Assembly (NCBI GenBank): GCA_934119965.1
Contig: CAKOTA010000005.1
Coordinates: 1 to 64,000, forward strand
Source: an uncultured Bacilli bacterium
Lineage (GTDB): Bacteria; Bacillota_I; Bacilli_A; RF39; UBA660
DNA: 64,000 nt
Reading direction: 5' to 3'
The number at the start of each line of letters is the position of its first letter. Positions within the stretch are counted from its first letter, which is position 1. The notes beneath the pieces were generated by a model. The model saw only the letters and a list, made by a program, of their open reading frames with translations, ran no database searches and was not told where the DNA came from. Shown in pieces: positions 18,076 through 27,091 of this stretch. Position numbers and translations under genes: made by a program.

Positions 18076-19848
18076 TTAATTTTTTCTAATGAACCAAGTT
18101 TTTTTGATATCACAACTATCACTTGATGGTTGTGGGTTTGGTAAATCAAATTTTACTAATACAGGTACCTTAAAAGCTGTTCCAAATGCTATACAATTTC
18201 CTGGTTGTAATATTCTTAATTTTTTAACTACATCATTTGTAATATTAGGTACCATTAATTTAATATATTCAACATCTGTTGGATGTAACATTTTAAATAT
18301 TAAGAAATTACTACATTGTGATAGTGCTGTTTCTGATAATTCAGAAGGTCGTTGAGAAATTAATCCTAATAAAACTCCATATTTTCTTCCTTCTTTTGTT
18401 ATTCGTTCAAATATATTGTAACCTAATAGATATTTATCATTGTCATTTTGGACATATCTATGTGCTTCTTCTAATACTATATGAAATGGTAAACTAGCTC
18501 TATTTTTCATATTTTTAGCATAATCAAATAATAGTTTTGAATATATCTTTGTTATATTTTTGGCTAATCTATCATCTATATAATTGATATTAAAATTAAT
18601 TATTTGAGCTTTTCCACCTGTTGGTGCTGTTAACAATTGTTTTATATATGAATCTCTATCAATATATTCAGGATAATCAAAATATACATTATTATCGCTA
18701 TTAACTAATGAATGAAGTCTTACCCTTAAAACATTTGTATCATCATATGTCTTTTCACTTTTTAATGTTCCCTCAGATATTAACGCAAAATCAAAGGCAT
18801 CTTGTAAATCTTTCAAAGTAAATTTAAAACTTCCGTCAGGTAAAGACATTTCATATCCTTCTGCTAAATATTTTTCCATAAATGTCATTACCAATTCCAT
18901 ATCTCTCATTTTTCCTGAGGCGTCTATTAATAAACATTGTTTAATTGGTCGGCTATAACCTGGTTGATATATTATTGTTTCTAGATTAAGCTCAGATGTT
19001 TTATATGAGGACAATACTGATATTATTTGATCTCTTATTTGTGAAGATGGTCTGCCACTAGATAATATATCAATAATGGCTCTAGCTATAATATCATTTT
19101 TAATTTTTATTACTTCTGATTCTTCCCTCGCAAATATATTTACTAGTTTTAGGGCTTTTTCTATTATAGGCAATTGTGAATGATTTTCTACACCTAATAA
19201 TAGAGCTATATCGTCTACACCTAATAACCATAAGGGAATTCTAAGTAATTCACTATCAGTTATGCCTGTTTGTGTAGTATATTTTTTGAAATTTATTTGC
19301 GGTACTATTTTATTTAAATTACTAAATGCTGTATGATATTCTCCATAGGCGTCAAATATAAATATACTGGCTTTATATGGAATAGCATTTCTTTTAGCAA
19401 ATAGATTTTGAAATATTCTTGCTACACTACAAGATTTACCACTTCCAGTAGAACCAAATATAGCAAAATGCGAATCAAAGAAAGAATCTATATCTACAGC
19501 AATATCAATATCTTTATATATTGGACTTTTACCAATATATAAATGACTTGCTTCATCATAATTTTCAACACTTATGATTTTTGAAACATCAGATGGATCT
19601 ATTAATGTTACTTTAGAGGCAAATGATGGTCTTCTAATAACACCAAATACAAATTCATTGTTTATTAGTTCTCCTAATAGATTTATATGCGCAATGCCAT
19701 CATTTAAATCAGTGATTTCACCTACTATTTTACCGTCTGGATCATCTAATATAACATGTAAACTTATTAAATTTTTACTTTTTAGTATATCTTCTTTTAC
19801 TTGAACATAAACAATATTTTCTTCAATTCCTATTACCTTACCTATCAT
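18076..19848 (-). CDS. HerA-like ATP-binding protein (DUF87 type)
   Basis: About 590 residues. A beta-barrel HAS-like N-terminus (MIGKVIGIEENIVYVQV) is followed by a RecA-fold ATPase with Walker A GSTGSGKS at about 132-139, IFDAYGEYHTAF, Walker B region FHIVLEEAHRYV and the arginine-rich SQRPSELSETALSQC. These are HerA/FtsK superfamily features; HerA proteins work as hexameric DNA translocases, often with the nuclease NurA, which is not seen nearby. The start at 19848 follows AGGAGTGATATT; an upstream in-frame extension runs through a terminator. Confidence 0.85.
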   Translation of the reverse strand: MIGKVIGIEENIVYVQVKEDILKSKNLISLHVILDDPDGKIVGEITDLNDGIAHINLLGELINNEFVFGVIRRPSFASKVTLIDPSDVSKIISVENYDEASHLYIGKSPIYKDIDIAVDIDSFFDSHFAIFGSTGSGKSCSVARIFQNLFAKRNAIPYKASIFIFDAYGEYHTAFSNLNKIVPQINFKKYTTQTGITDSELLRIPLWLLGVDDIALLLGVENHSQLPIIEKALKLVNIFAREESEVIKIKNDIIARAIIDILSSGRPSSQIRDQIISVLSSYKTSELNLETIIYQPGYSRPIKQCLLIDASGKMRDMELVMTFMEKYLAEGYEMSLPDGSFKFTLKDLQDAFDFALISEGTLKSEKTYDDTNVLRVRLHSLVNSDNNVYFDYPEYIDRDSYIKQLLTAPTGGKAQIINFNINYIDDRLAKNITKIYSKLLFDYAKNMKNRASLPFHIVLEEAHRYVQNDNDKYLLGYNIFERITKEGRKYGVLLGLISQRPSELSETALSQCSNFLIFKMLHPTDVEYIKLMVPNITNDVVKKLRILQPGNCIAFGTAFKVPVLVKFDLPNPQPSSDSCDIKKTWFIRKN

Positions 19849-19888
19849 AATATCACTCCTATTATTGTTATTATACCTTTTTTTAGAT

Positions 19889-19917
19889 AAAAAAAAAAGT
19901 ATTTTAGAAAAATACTT
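19889..19917 (-). terminator. Terminator of the NfeD-like gene
   Basis: AAGTATTT/AAATACTT stem with a long T-run on the minus strand, 2 nt past the stop. Confidence 0.85.
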
Positions 19918-19918
19918 C

Positions 19919-20158
19919 TTATTTTCTTTTAATCTTTTCAATTTTATTTTTTAAATATGTATTTAATACTGGTCTAAATATTATCAATAACAATGTTCCT
20001 AGTATAATAAATGTCAACATTTCAATAATATAATTATCTATTAATATTGATAATATTAAAGATACCGCAGCACTTATTGCATACCATATTGTAGCAATAT
20101 TACTAGTCATAAATTCACCAATTAACAATAAAATAATTGTTATTATCCATATATACAT
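19919..20158 (-). CDS. Short NfeD-like membrane protein
   Basis: 79 residues. Three hydrophobic segments and the start IWIITIILLLIGEFMTSNIATIWYA (quoted in parts: LLLIGEFMT, IATIWYA) match the membrane part of NfeD-family proteins, without the C-terminal OB domain. NfeD proteins pair with membrane stomatin-like proteins; none is seen here. The ATG at 20158 has AGGTG at proper distance, while the earlier GTG and ATG overlap it. Confidence 0.7.
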   Translation of the reverse strand: MYIWIITIILLLIGEFMTSNIATIWYAISAAVSLILSILIDNYIIEMLTFIILGTLLLIIFRPVLNTYLKNKIEKIKRK

Positions 20159-20197
20159 ATACATCACCTATCTCGATTATACTATTTTTTTTAACAG

Positions 20198-20223
20198 AAA
20201 AAAAGATTTTTCACAAATCTTTT
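20198..20223 (-). terminator. Terminator of the coiled-coil protein gene
   Basis: AAAAGATTT/AAATCTTTT, followed by TTT on the minus strand, adjacent to the stop at 20224. Confidence 0.75.
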
Positions 20224-21528
20224 TTATTTAGTTTTAGAAACTTCTGGTTCTTCCAAATTCATTTGACTCGAAATTTGGAAATTTCTACCAAGTTCTCTAG
20301 TCATTGTAGCTAATGTAACTTTATAATCTTCTATTTTAGATTCATAATTTGCTATTCTACCATCTTTTTCAGCTATAGAAGTATTTAATTCTTGAATATT
20401 TTTATCACGAGTTGAAATTTCTTGATTTTTTCTTTCTATTTCTTCTTTTAATGCCTTAATTTCTGCATCTTTTGAATCAATTGTTCTATTTTTTTCTTCT
20501 ACAGTATTTAAAGATTGTTCATAGTGTGCCTTATATTGATCTCTGTCTTTTTCTACTATTGCCTTTTCATCTAATACTCTTTGAGTATTATTGTTAGCAT
20601 TATTAATTGCCTCTTTTGACACAGCAGTTATTTCCTCTACTTGTCTATTAGCATATTTTTCTGTTTCAACCATAATTTTACTTACAATTGTTCCAAATTC
20701 TTTGCTAAAGTTTTCTGTATATTCATTTTGAATATTAGTTATACTATTTTTATAATCGTTTTGAATATTCATCATAACTTCTTCTTCAGGATCTTTTTGT
20801 TCAACTAAAGTAACTGGCTCTTCTTGAACTGGTGTTTCGGCTTTAGTTTCTACTGGTTCTTCTGGAATTTCTACTGGTTTTAATTCTTCGGTAGTATAAT
20901 TATTGTCATAATTATCTGATTCTAATTCCTCTTTTGTTGCTTCTTCGATAGCTTGTTCGTAATCAATTGGTTTGATTTCTTCTTCACTTTCTACTGGTAA
21001 TTCACTAGTTTCATTTGATTCCATTGGTAATTCAACGTCTGGTAATTCTTTTTCTTCCTCAGAATCAGCATCTTTAGGTATACTTGAATCATATTCATTT
21101 TCTTCTTGTTCAACATCATTTAATTCTTCTCTTGAATATTTTTCTGACATAGCATCTTCTAGTTTTGAATTAACCTTTTCTTGTTGTTCTTTCAAAACAT
21201 CTAAACCGCCTTGCATTTCAGATGCTAGAGAAAGAGATTCATATGGAGTTAGAACTTCTTCTTTTCTATCATATTCGTCATTGATTTTTTTAACTGCTTT
21301 TTCTATAGTAATATTTTCGTTATTTAAAAATGCAATATACCCGTCTAAAGTTTCATCACTTAGTTTTTCTAAATCACGATTAGATTTAAAGATAATTATG
21401 TTTTTTATATATCTAAAGAATGTTTTAATTTTTGTAATTAATGATGTTTTACCTTTACTTTTTCTGCTATCTTCTACTACATATGAACTATTATTTAAAG
21501 AAGATATTTTTATTTTTCCCATATTCAT
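20224..21528 (-). CDS. Acidic coiled-coil protein of unknown function
   Basis: 434 residues, not recognised. A basic N-terminus (residues 1-60, no clear membrane helix but a hydrophobic patch YIKNIIIF), then a long Glu/Pro/Asp-rich stretch (about 140-250), then an extended coiled coil to about 415 with heptad-like EKNRTIDSKDAEIKALKEEI. This suggests a filament-like or scaffold protein. It follows the DUF1292 gene by 6 nt, so they form one operon. ATG is preceded by GAAGGAG. Confidence 0.65.
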   Translation of the reverse strand: MNMGKIKISSLNNSSYVVEDSRKSKGKTSLITKIKTFFRYIKNIIIFKSNRDLEKLSDETLDGYIAFLNNENITIEKAVKKINDEYDRKEEVLTPYESLSLASEMQGGLDVLKEQQEKVNSKLEDAMSEKYSREELNDVEQEENEYDSSIPKDADSEEEKELPDVELPMESNETSELPVESEEEIKPIDYEQAIEEATKEELESDNYDNNYTTEELKPVEIPEEPVETKAETPVQEEPVTLVEQKDPEEEVMMNIQNDYKNSITNIQNEYTENFSKEFGTIVSKIMVETEKYANRQVEEITAVSKEAINNANNNTQRVLDEKAIVEKDRDQYKAHYEQSLNTVEEKNRTIDSKDAEIKALKEEIERKNQEISTRDKNIQELNTSIAEKDGRIANYESKIEDYKVTLATMTRELGRNFQISSQMNLEEPEVSKTK

Positions 21529-21534
21529 TTTGAA

Positions 21535-21801
21535 TTACTCCTTCCAATCAACGACAATTTTTTTCATAATATTTTTAATCATTGTCCATTCTTCTTCTGT
21601 ATCTATATTTTTAAATGTTGGTTGTTCACTTGATTCATCAACTACTGAAGAATAAAGTGCTATCATACCAGTTTCGTCAGTTTCATTAAAAGTATATATT
21701 ACATATTTTTTACCAGTCTCCTCAGATTCAAAGCATAATACTACTTCTGCTTCTCTTTCTACACCATTTTTATCTGTAGTTTTTATTATTTCTTTATTCA
21801 T
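21535..21801 (-). CDS. DUF1292 family protein
   Basis: 88 residues. The beta-rich sequence with KKYVIYTFNETDETGMIALYSS and EEEWTMIKNIMKKI is typical of DUF1292 (YrzB-like), found next to ruvX/alaS in other Bacillota and functionally uncharacterised. ATG follows AGGAGG. First gene of a two-gene unit with the coiled-coil protein. Confidence 0.85.
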   Translation of the reverse strand: MNKEIIKTTDKNGVEREAEVVLCFESEETGKKYVIYTFNETDETGMIALYSSVVDESSEQPTFKNIDTEEEWTMIKNIMKKIVVDWKE

Positions 21802-21873
21802 ACTTTCCTCCTATGGTTATTTTACTATTACAATTATAGCATAGTGTAAAGTGAATATCAACTAATTTTTGAC

Positions 21874-21896
21874 AAAAAAAAGAGTTTTTAACTCTT
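21874..21896 (-). terminator. Terminator of the exporter-Fur operon
   Basis: AAGAGTT/AACTCTT with a 3-nt loop and eight T on the minus strand, overlapping the stop of the regulator gene. Confidence 0.85.
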
Positions 21897-22262
21897 ATTA
21901 CATTCATTACAAATTCCATCTATTTCTATTTTATGGTTTAGTATTTTAAACCCCTTCTCTTCAATATTTTCTATTGGACATATTTCTATTTCTTCTTTCT
22001 TATGGCATTTGATACATTTAATATAATGAATATGATTTTCCTTTATCCGAAAATATATCTCATCATTATAATTTAGGTTTTTTTCAATTACATTTTTTTC
22101 TAGTAATAATTCAATTATTCGATACATTGTTGAATTATCTATTTTTATTTTATTTGAAATATTTTTTATTGTGGCATTATCATCTAATTCATTAATTAAA
22201 TTTAATACTTCTAATCTTTGCTTTGTTACTTTTAAGTTATTTTTTCTTAACAGTTCTTCCAT
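21888..22262 (-). CDS. Fur-family metal-responsive repressor
   Basis: 124 residues. An N-terminal winged helix (LKVTKQRLEVLNLINE, STMYRIIELLLEKNVI) is followed by a dimerisation domain with HIHYIKCIKCHK and a C-terminal CNEC, giving the structural Cys4 zinc site of Fur/Zur/PerR. The metal sensed is not decidable; it could be Zn or Mn. Its ATG overlaps the exporter stop (TAATG), so they are coupled. The 21-bp palindrome at 23108-23128 is the likely operator. Confidence 0.92.
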   Translation of the reverse strand: MEELLRKNNLKVTKQRLEVLNLINELDDNATIKNISNKIKIDNSTMYRIIELLLEKNVIEKNLNYNDEIYFRIKENHIHYIKCIKCHKKEEIEICPIENIEEKGFKILNHKIEIDGICNECNKS

Positions 22263-23092
22263 TATATTACTCCTATTAGGTCAATTATGATGCCGCTTAT
22301 TACCCCTATTCCATATACTGTGGATAATATTTCAAAGTTTTCTTTAATATCTTTATTTGTCTTGAATAGTATTAATATAGCTACACCACTTCCAGTTAAT
22401 AGTCCTGCCATACACGAACCAAATGATATTGTATTATTTAAATATAATTCGGTTATGGCAACACTTGCACCACAATTAGGTATAAGTCCAATTAAACTTG
22501 ATATAAATGAACTAAATATATTGTTTTTTAAAAATAATTTTTCTATTGTTTCTTCACCAAGATATTCAAATCCTAAGTTTAATAAAAATGATATTATTAT
22601 TATAAATATTGTTATATTTAATGTGTGTTTTAAAGCTGATAAAAATATACTATGTTCACAATGACAATGATCGTGTTCACATAATTCTTTTATTTCTATT
22701 TTTTCTTTTTTTCTTAATAATAGATCAATTATAAACCCACTAAACATTCCTATAAATACTTTTATTAGTAATATTTTTATAATTATTCCTATTTCTACAT
22801 TATTACTTAGCATTATTGGAAGCATTTCATCACTTGTTGATAAATATACTGATATAAGTGTTCCTAGTGTAACTATTCTAGTAACATATAGATTTGTAAT
22901 TGCTGCTCCAAAACCACATTGAGGAAATATTCCTAATAAACTACCAAACAGTGGTCCAAGTTTACCAGACGATGTTATTATTTTTTTATTATTTATTTTA
23001 TGCTCAATTATTTCTATTAATATAAATGTTATTAATAAAAATGGCACTAATTTTAAACTGTCTATTAATGTATCTAATATTATTTCTTTCAT
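22262..23092 (-). CDS. ArsP_2-type membrane metal/metalloid exporter
   Basis: 276 residues, about eight membrane segments arranged as two related halves: GIFPQCGFGAAITNLYVTRI and LIPNCGASVAITELYLNN. A cytoplasmic loop CEHDHCHCEH (about residue 138) could bind metal. This matches the ArsP_2 family, often annotated as a putative manganese transporter. Coupling to a Fur-family repressor supports metal export. The start at 23092 follows AAAGGAAAT; the upstream in-frame extension lies in the promoter. Confidence 0.8.
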   Translation of the reverse strand: MKEIILDTLIDSLKLVPFLLITFILIEIIEHKINNKKIITSSGKLGPLFGSLLGIFPQCGFGAAITNLYVTRIVTLGTLISVYLSTSDEMLPIMLSNNVEIGIIIKILLIKVFIGMFSGFIIDLLLRKKEKIEIKELCEHDHCHCEHSIFLSALKHTLNITIFIIIISFLLNLGFEYLGEETIEKLFLKNNIFSSFISSLIGLIPNCGASVAITELYLNNTISFGSCMAGLLTGSGVAILILFKTNKDIKENFEILSTVYGIGVISGIIIDLIGVI

Positions 23093-23107
23093 TTTTATTT
23101 CCTTTCT

Positions 23108-23128
23108 AAATGCAAATTTATTGCATTT
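23108..23128 (-). promoter_or_regulatory. Fur-type operator of the exporter operon
   Basis: The 21-bp palindrome AAATGCAA-5nt-TTGCATTT lies directly after the -10 element, where bound repressor would block transcription. The half-site spacing is that of Fur/Zur boxes. Confidence 0.7.
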
Positions 23129-23157
23129 AGTATAACACATATATTTTTTTTAGACAA
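23129..23157 (-). promoter_or_regulatory. Sigma-A promoter of the exporter-Fur operon
   Basis: TTGTCT, 17-nt spacer, TATACT on the minus strand, ending where the operator begins. Confidence 0.7.
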
Positions 23158-23166
23158 TATTTTGGG

Positions 23167-23195
23167 TTTACTTTGAATATTAATAATGTTATAAT
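23167..23195 (+). promoter_or_regulatory. Promoter of the 23213 gene
   Basis: TTTACT, 17-nt spacer, TATAAT, 18 nt before the ATG. Confidence 0.6.
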
Positions 23196-23212
23196 TTTTT
23201 TCAGGTGATATT

Positions 23213-23584
23213 ATGCAATCTACACACTACTTTCTAACATTTGGTGTTAACGAAGGTTTTTCTAAAAATAATACGGAAGCTAATAAATTAGAGATTGGCG
23301 AAAAGATTAAAGAGTTGACTGATGAAGTTGAGAATGAAACTGGTATTTATGTGTCTGGTGTTTTAATCAAAAATTCGGCTTTATATAAGAATGAATGGGA
23401 TTGCCCATATGGTGGTGAGGTTACTTTCACTTATATGGGTGACCGAAATAATAATTTTTGCCATGATGATAAAGCGTATAGAGAAGCTGTCGTAATGCTT
23501 GCGACTAAGATTAAGAAAGAATTTAAACAGGAAGAAATAATTGTTTCTTTTACACATTCTGATCTAGTTTATATTGATGATTAA
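23213..23584 (+). CDS. Conserved-looking protein of unknown function
   Basis: 123 residues, not recognised. Globular, no signal or membrane segment, with a mixed alpha/beta look: STHYFLTFGVNEGFSK, then a helix, GIYVSGVLIKNSALY, EVTFTYMGDRNN and a last helix. A promoter, an AGGTGAT site and its own terminator make a real single-gene unit likely. It may be a lineage-specific cytoplasmic protein. Confidence 0.6.
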   Translation: MQSTHYFLTFGVNEGFSKNNTEANKLEIGEKIKELTDEVENETGIYVSGVLIKNSALYKNEWDCPYGGEVTFTYMGDRNNNFCHDDKAYREAVVMLATKIKKEFKQEEIIVSFTHSDLVYIDD

Positions 23585-23610
23585 GAAACTTTTAGAGTTT
23601 CTTTTTTATT
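23583..23610 (+). terminator. Terminator of the 23213 gene
   Basis: AAGAAACT/AGTTTCTT stem followed by TTTTTT. Confidence 0.85.
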
Positions 23611-23670
23611 TGTTATAAAGCAATTAATCATCATAAAAATTTCTTAATAAATTATAGTGAGAAGGAATAA

Positions 23671-25021
23671 AACGATGTAATGTATGAATATACTGATCAA
23701 AAAAAATTAGGTACTAATGATACTATATATGTTACTTCTTCTTATACCTCTAATGTCACCCTAAAAAATATAAAGGTTAATGGTTATAATTATTATGGAA
23801 TTATTTATGTTCCTGAGGCAAGTGCCTATAAGAATACAGTTATCGAATATAATAATGTTACTTATAATGGCCCACAAATGAGCTTTAATCCTGTGGGAAC
23901 TACTAGATTTATAGATTGTATTATTAATTATTCAAGATAGTTATGCAAGTGGTAACGAGGTTGCAGAATGCAATAAAATTGAAATTGGTGGACATTCTAC
24001 TATTACTCATAGTTCAACTGGTAATTCCTCTTTTTGGTTTCGTAATGATAATCCTTCTTTTACTATTTTAAAAGATGCTTCTTTTTCTGTTACTATATAT
24101 AATGGACTTACATATGGAAATTATGGAACCAGGCAAACTCTAATTGATGAGAATGCAAGTTTTTCTATCAAGCAAACTAATCGAAATGGTTCATATTCAA
24201 CTTGGTATAGTTATGGTACTATTACTTTAAATAAAAATTCCTCATTAGTTATAATAAATAATTACGAAAATATTAGTTCTAATAATTATAATATTTATTT
24301 TCAAGGTAAACGGTCTGGTCTTATTTTTAATGGTCCTCGTAATGTTTTCCTTTATAATAGTAACGCTAATATAATTAATACGACTGATGTTATTCCTTTT
24401 TCTTTTTCATTCTCAAGATTAAATTTATTTGATAAAGCAGTTAATTATTCAGATAATATTTCAAAGGATAGTCTTCCTACTTATTCTTGGTATAAAAGTG
24501 TTGATTTATCTAGTGTAAGTGGTACTTTTAATGGAACGACAACAACTATTACTAATAATAATTATACTGAGGAAAAATTAAAGATTTTACCGAGTTTAAG
24601 TAATTTTATTTTTTCTAATAAAAAGTCTTTATCTATAGGAAATCTGTTGCTTCATATCAATTCTTTAACCGATTCTGACACTATTATGAAGGGAATAACT
24701 ACTCCTAAGGCATCTATTTTAATTGAATATAATGATGTAAGTGTTGTAGTTGTTGCTGCTGATGATGGAAATTTTAGTTATACTTATAATGATACTTTAC
24801 CAATTGGAACTAACATAAATTTTACTGTTAAAATGTATGAAAGTTTAATTTATACTAGTAAAGAAATTCAAATTGTATATACTGGTGAAAATAATGGCGG
24901 TAGTGTTAAAATAACTAATATTTCTTGGAGTGAAGATAAAGGAATTCTTTTAAAGTTAAATAATCCGTTAGAAAATAATACCAAATATAGTGCAGAGATT
25001 ACTTGGATTTTAGAAGAATAA
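23671..25021 (+). pseudogene. Decayed pectate-lyase-like surface adhesin
   Basis: The open frame from 23680 (YGIIYVPEASAYKNTVIEY, TRFIDCIIN) stops at 23940. Removing one base at about 23929 joins it to a frame open until 25021 that begins IQDSYASGNEVAECNKIEIG, a segment I recognise from pectate-lyase-like adhesive domains of Bacillota surface proteins. The C-terminal part looks like an Ig-type repeat (TPKASILIEYNDVSVVV). There is no signal peptide and a stop lies just upstream (23668), so the N-terminus is lost as well. Probably a dead fragment of a large surface protein. Confidence 0.7.
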
Positions 25022-25046
25022 AAATCACTTAATTTAAAGTGATTTT
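25021..25046. terminator. Terminator between the adhesin remnant and the kinase-like gene
   Basis: AAAATCACTT/AAGTGATTTT stem with TTTTTT on the plus strand and AAAA on the other side; usable by both convergent units. Confidence 0.8.
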
Positions 25047-25793
25047 TTACATTATTCCATATTCTCTAACAAATTTTATTTTATGTTTTTGTTTATTTTT
25101 TGCTTCAGTGGCTTGATTTAATGTTTCGATGTTTTTACCAATATATTCGTTTAAATATTTTTTAAAGTAATATAAAAATTCTTTTATATTAGTATCTTTT
25201 TCAATATACATTTCATTTAATGTTTTATTTTTTTCAACAAATTCATTAAAGTATGAATCTACTAAAAATAATTTTATTCCTATATTAAAGTTATATCTAT
25301 TTTGTTTAAGAAGTTCATTATAGTTTAAGTCTGAATAACAATATTCAGCTGTATCAATTATTTCTATTTTTCTGTTTCCATACATTGTATTATATAGTAC
25401 ATCATATGTTAAGATTCCATAGTCACTTATTATTTTAATATCTTCTTCTACTTTTTCTACTGCTTGTATAAAATTATCTAGTTTTATTTTTAAAGGATTT
25501 ATTTTATCTATCGTTTGTCCTTTTACAAGTGGACAAATATATCCTATTACTTTGTTATCTAATAACACTGCTTCTTCTATAAATATGTATGTTTTATTTT
25601 TACAATTTTTAAATTGCAATAATTCTTTTTCTTCTATTTCATAGTAATATTCATCATATTCAAAAACATCGTGAAATATTTTAACTACTTTTGACATTTT
25701 TGGATCATAATACGCTGTTCCTTGGGAACCGTCACCTATTATCTTAAGTTTATTTATATAATTTATAAATTCTTGTTTATTTTTTACTTCCAT
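25047..25793 (-). CDS. Protein-kinase-like protein
   Basis: 248 residues. A glycine loop GDGSQGTAYYD (20-30) and the following SKVVKIF (Lys38) resemble the P-loop and ATP-binding lysine of eukaryote-type kinases. YDVLYNTMYGNRKIEIIDTAEY (read as YDVLYNTMYG then IEIIDTAEY) sits where the catalytic loop and metal-binding DFG would be, but the HxD signature is not standard. It may be a divergent or inactive kinase. It overlaps the upstream ART-like gene by 10 nt, so the two are made together. Confidence 0.65.
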   Translation of the reverse strand: MEVKNKQEFINYINKLKIIGDGSQGTAYYDPKMSKVVKIFHDVFEYDEYYYEIEEKELLQFKNCKNKTYIFIEEAVLLDNKVIGYICPLVKGQTIDKINPLKIKLDNFIQAVEKVEEDIKIISDYGILTYDVLYNTMYGNRKIEIIDTAEYCYSDLNYNELLKQNRYNFNIGIKLFLVDSYFNEFVEKNKTLNEMYIEKDTNIKEFLYYFKKYLNEYIGKNIETLNQATEAKNKQKHKIKFVREYGIM

Positions 25794-26764
25794 AATATTT
25801 TATTCCTTATTGATTGATTTTCTTTTATCTTTTGCAACACAAATTCATTGGCTTCATTTAATTCATTTAAATTATATTTTGTTTTTTTAGATAGTTTTTT
25901 TAGAGATATATTTTTAATGTAGTATTGTTCTAATACATAGTTAACTATATCACTATTATCTTGAAATAATTTTTTTAATTCTGCTAATACCATTATTCTC
26001 CAATAATATTTTCTGTCTGGCGATAATTTATAATATTCTTCTGTTAATAAGTCATTTAATAATAACTCATATTGTAGTGGAGCTAAGACTGCTACAATTT
26101 TTTCTTTCGGAACTCTATTATAATAAATTACTTCTTTATCTGATATTGAATAATTGAAACCACTATAATATACACTAGTTGGCGTTTTATCGGAATTAAT
26201 CATAAATTCTTTATTTTCATTTATTTTTTCTCTGGAACTTAGATCAAATGCAATTAAAACATTATCGTTGATTTGATCAAAAATTTTATTTATTTTACTT
26301 TCAACAACAACTACATTATTCTTTTCTTGTTCTTTATAATAATGTTTTGTTTTTTCTAAATCTGTAGAAAAAGAAATCCAAGAATAATCCTTACCACTTC
26401 CGTTAGTAATATGGGCATTTTTGGTTGAAAGAATATCATTAAATTGTCTTAATGCTTTTATATCATTAGTGGATATTAATTTTTTTAATATATTATCTAT
26501 TTGTTCTTGATTTATATTTGCTTTATCTATTATTTCGGGAATATGAAGATTAATCACAAAGTTATTTCTTATTTCACGATATATTGAATTTAATTCTTGA
26601 TTAGTCATTTGTGAAAGCGGATTATTTTTTTTGTGAAAATTTGAATATAATAACAATTCATAGTCAGAGTATATTATTTCATCAATTATGGATTTTGCTA
26701 TTAAACCATTTTTAGTTGGATCTATTTTTTCATCTAATTCATTAATTGCTCTATAAATATACAT
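25784..26764 (-). CDS. ADP-ribosyltransferase-like protein
   Basis: 326 residues, family not firmly recognised. Three spaced motifs fit an ART fold of the R-S-E type: Arg5 in YIYRAINELD, the segment YSWISFSTDLEKTKHYY (about 127-143) with SFST, and Glu211 in KEVIYYNRVPKEKIVAV, the common ExxxxxxxPxExI closing strand. A helical C-terminal domain follows (KKLSKKTKYNLNELNEAN looks like a helix-turn-helix). It would modify a protein or nucleic acid using NAD if active. AAGGGGGAAG precedes the ATG. Paired with the kinase-like gene. Confidence 0.5.
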   Translation of the reverse strand: MYIYRAINELDEKIDPTKNGLIAKSIIDEIIYSDYELLLYSNFHKKNNPLSQMTNQELNSIYREIRNNFVINLHIPEIIDKANINQEQIDNILKKLISTNDIKALRQFNDILSTKNAHITNGSGKDYSWISFSTDLEKTKHYYKEQEKNNVVVVESKINKIFDQINDNVLIAFDLSSREKINENKEFMINSDKTPTSVYYSGFNYSISDKEVIYYNRVPKEKIVAVLAPLQYELLLNDLLTEEYYKLSPDRKYYWRIMVLAELKKLFQDNSDIVNYVLEQYYIKNISLKKLSKKTKYNLNELNEANEFVLQKIKENQSIRNKILWK

Positions 26765-27091
26765 ATAATCTTCCCCCTTTATTGGCTTGATATTATATAC
26801 CTTATTTTTCAGAAATGCAAGTTGAAATAAAAATTTTAATCTTCTGTTTTAAAGGTGTCTTCTTTTCTTCATTATTCGATAAAAAATAATTTGCTGAAAA
26901 ACGATGGGCCTTACTTTATCAAAATATCCTATATGTGAAAATAAAACATTTTTGTAAAATTTTTTCTTATTTGTTCCCATTTCTTTAGAATGCAACTCAT
27001 CACTCCTGCAATTTTTCAAAGTCGTCTTTTATTATTAAAATAACTTTTTTATCAATTCAAATATTACTTTTATAATTCAAAGTATATTTTT
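26765..27091. other. Intergenic region of 327 bases
   Basis: No convincing gene. On the minus strand a 43-codon frame (26849-26980, basic) lacks a ribosome binding site, and a 22-codon frame from 27000 has GGAGTG directly against its ATG. The promoter of the ART-like gene is not obvious. I see no terminator with a good T-tract. Confidence 0.5.

Noticed and set aside
20972..21655. Long Ser-rich plus-strand frame opposite the coiled-coil protein
   Set aside because: Arises from the complement of Glu/Lys codons; the minus-strand gene has ribosome binding site, operon partner and terminator.
26849..27000. Two short minus-strand frames (43 and 22 codons) in the gap before the ASCH gene
   Set aside because: The longer has no ribosome binding site, the shorter has GGAGTG pressed against its ATG; neither resembles a known protein. 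Left as part of the gap description.
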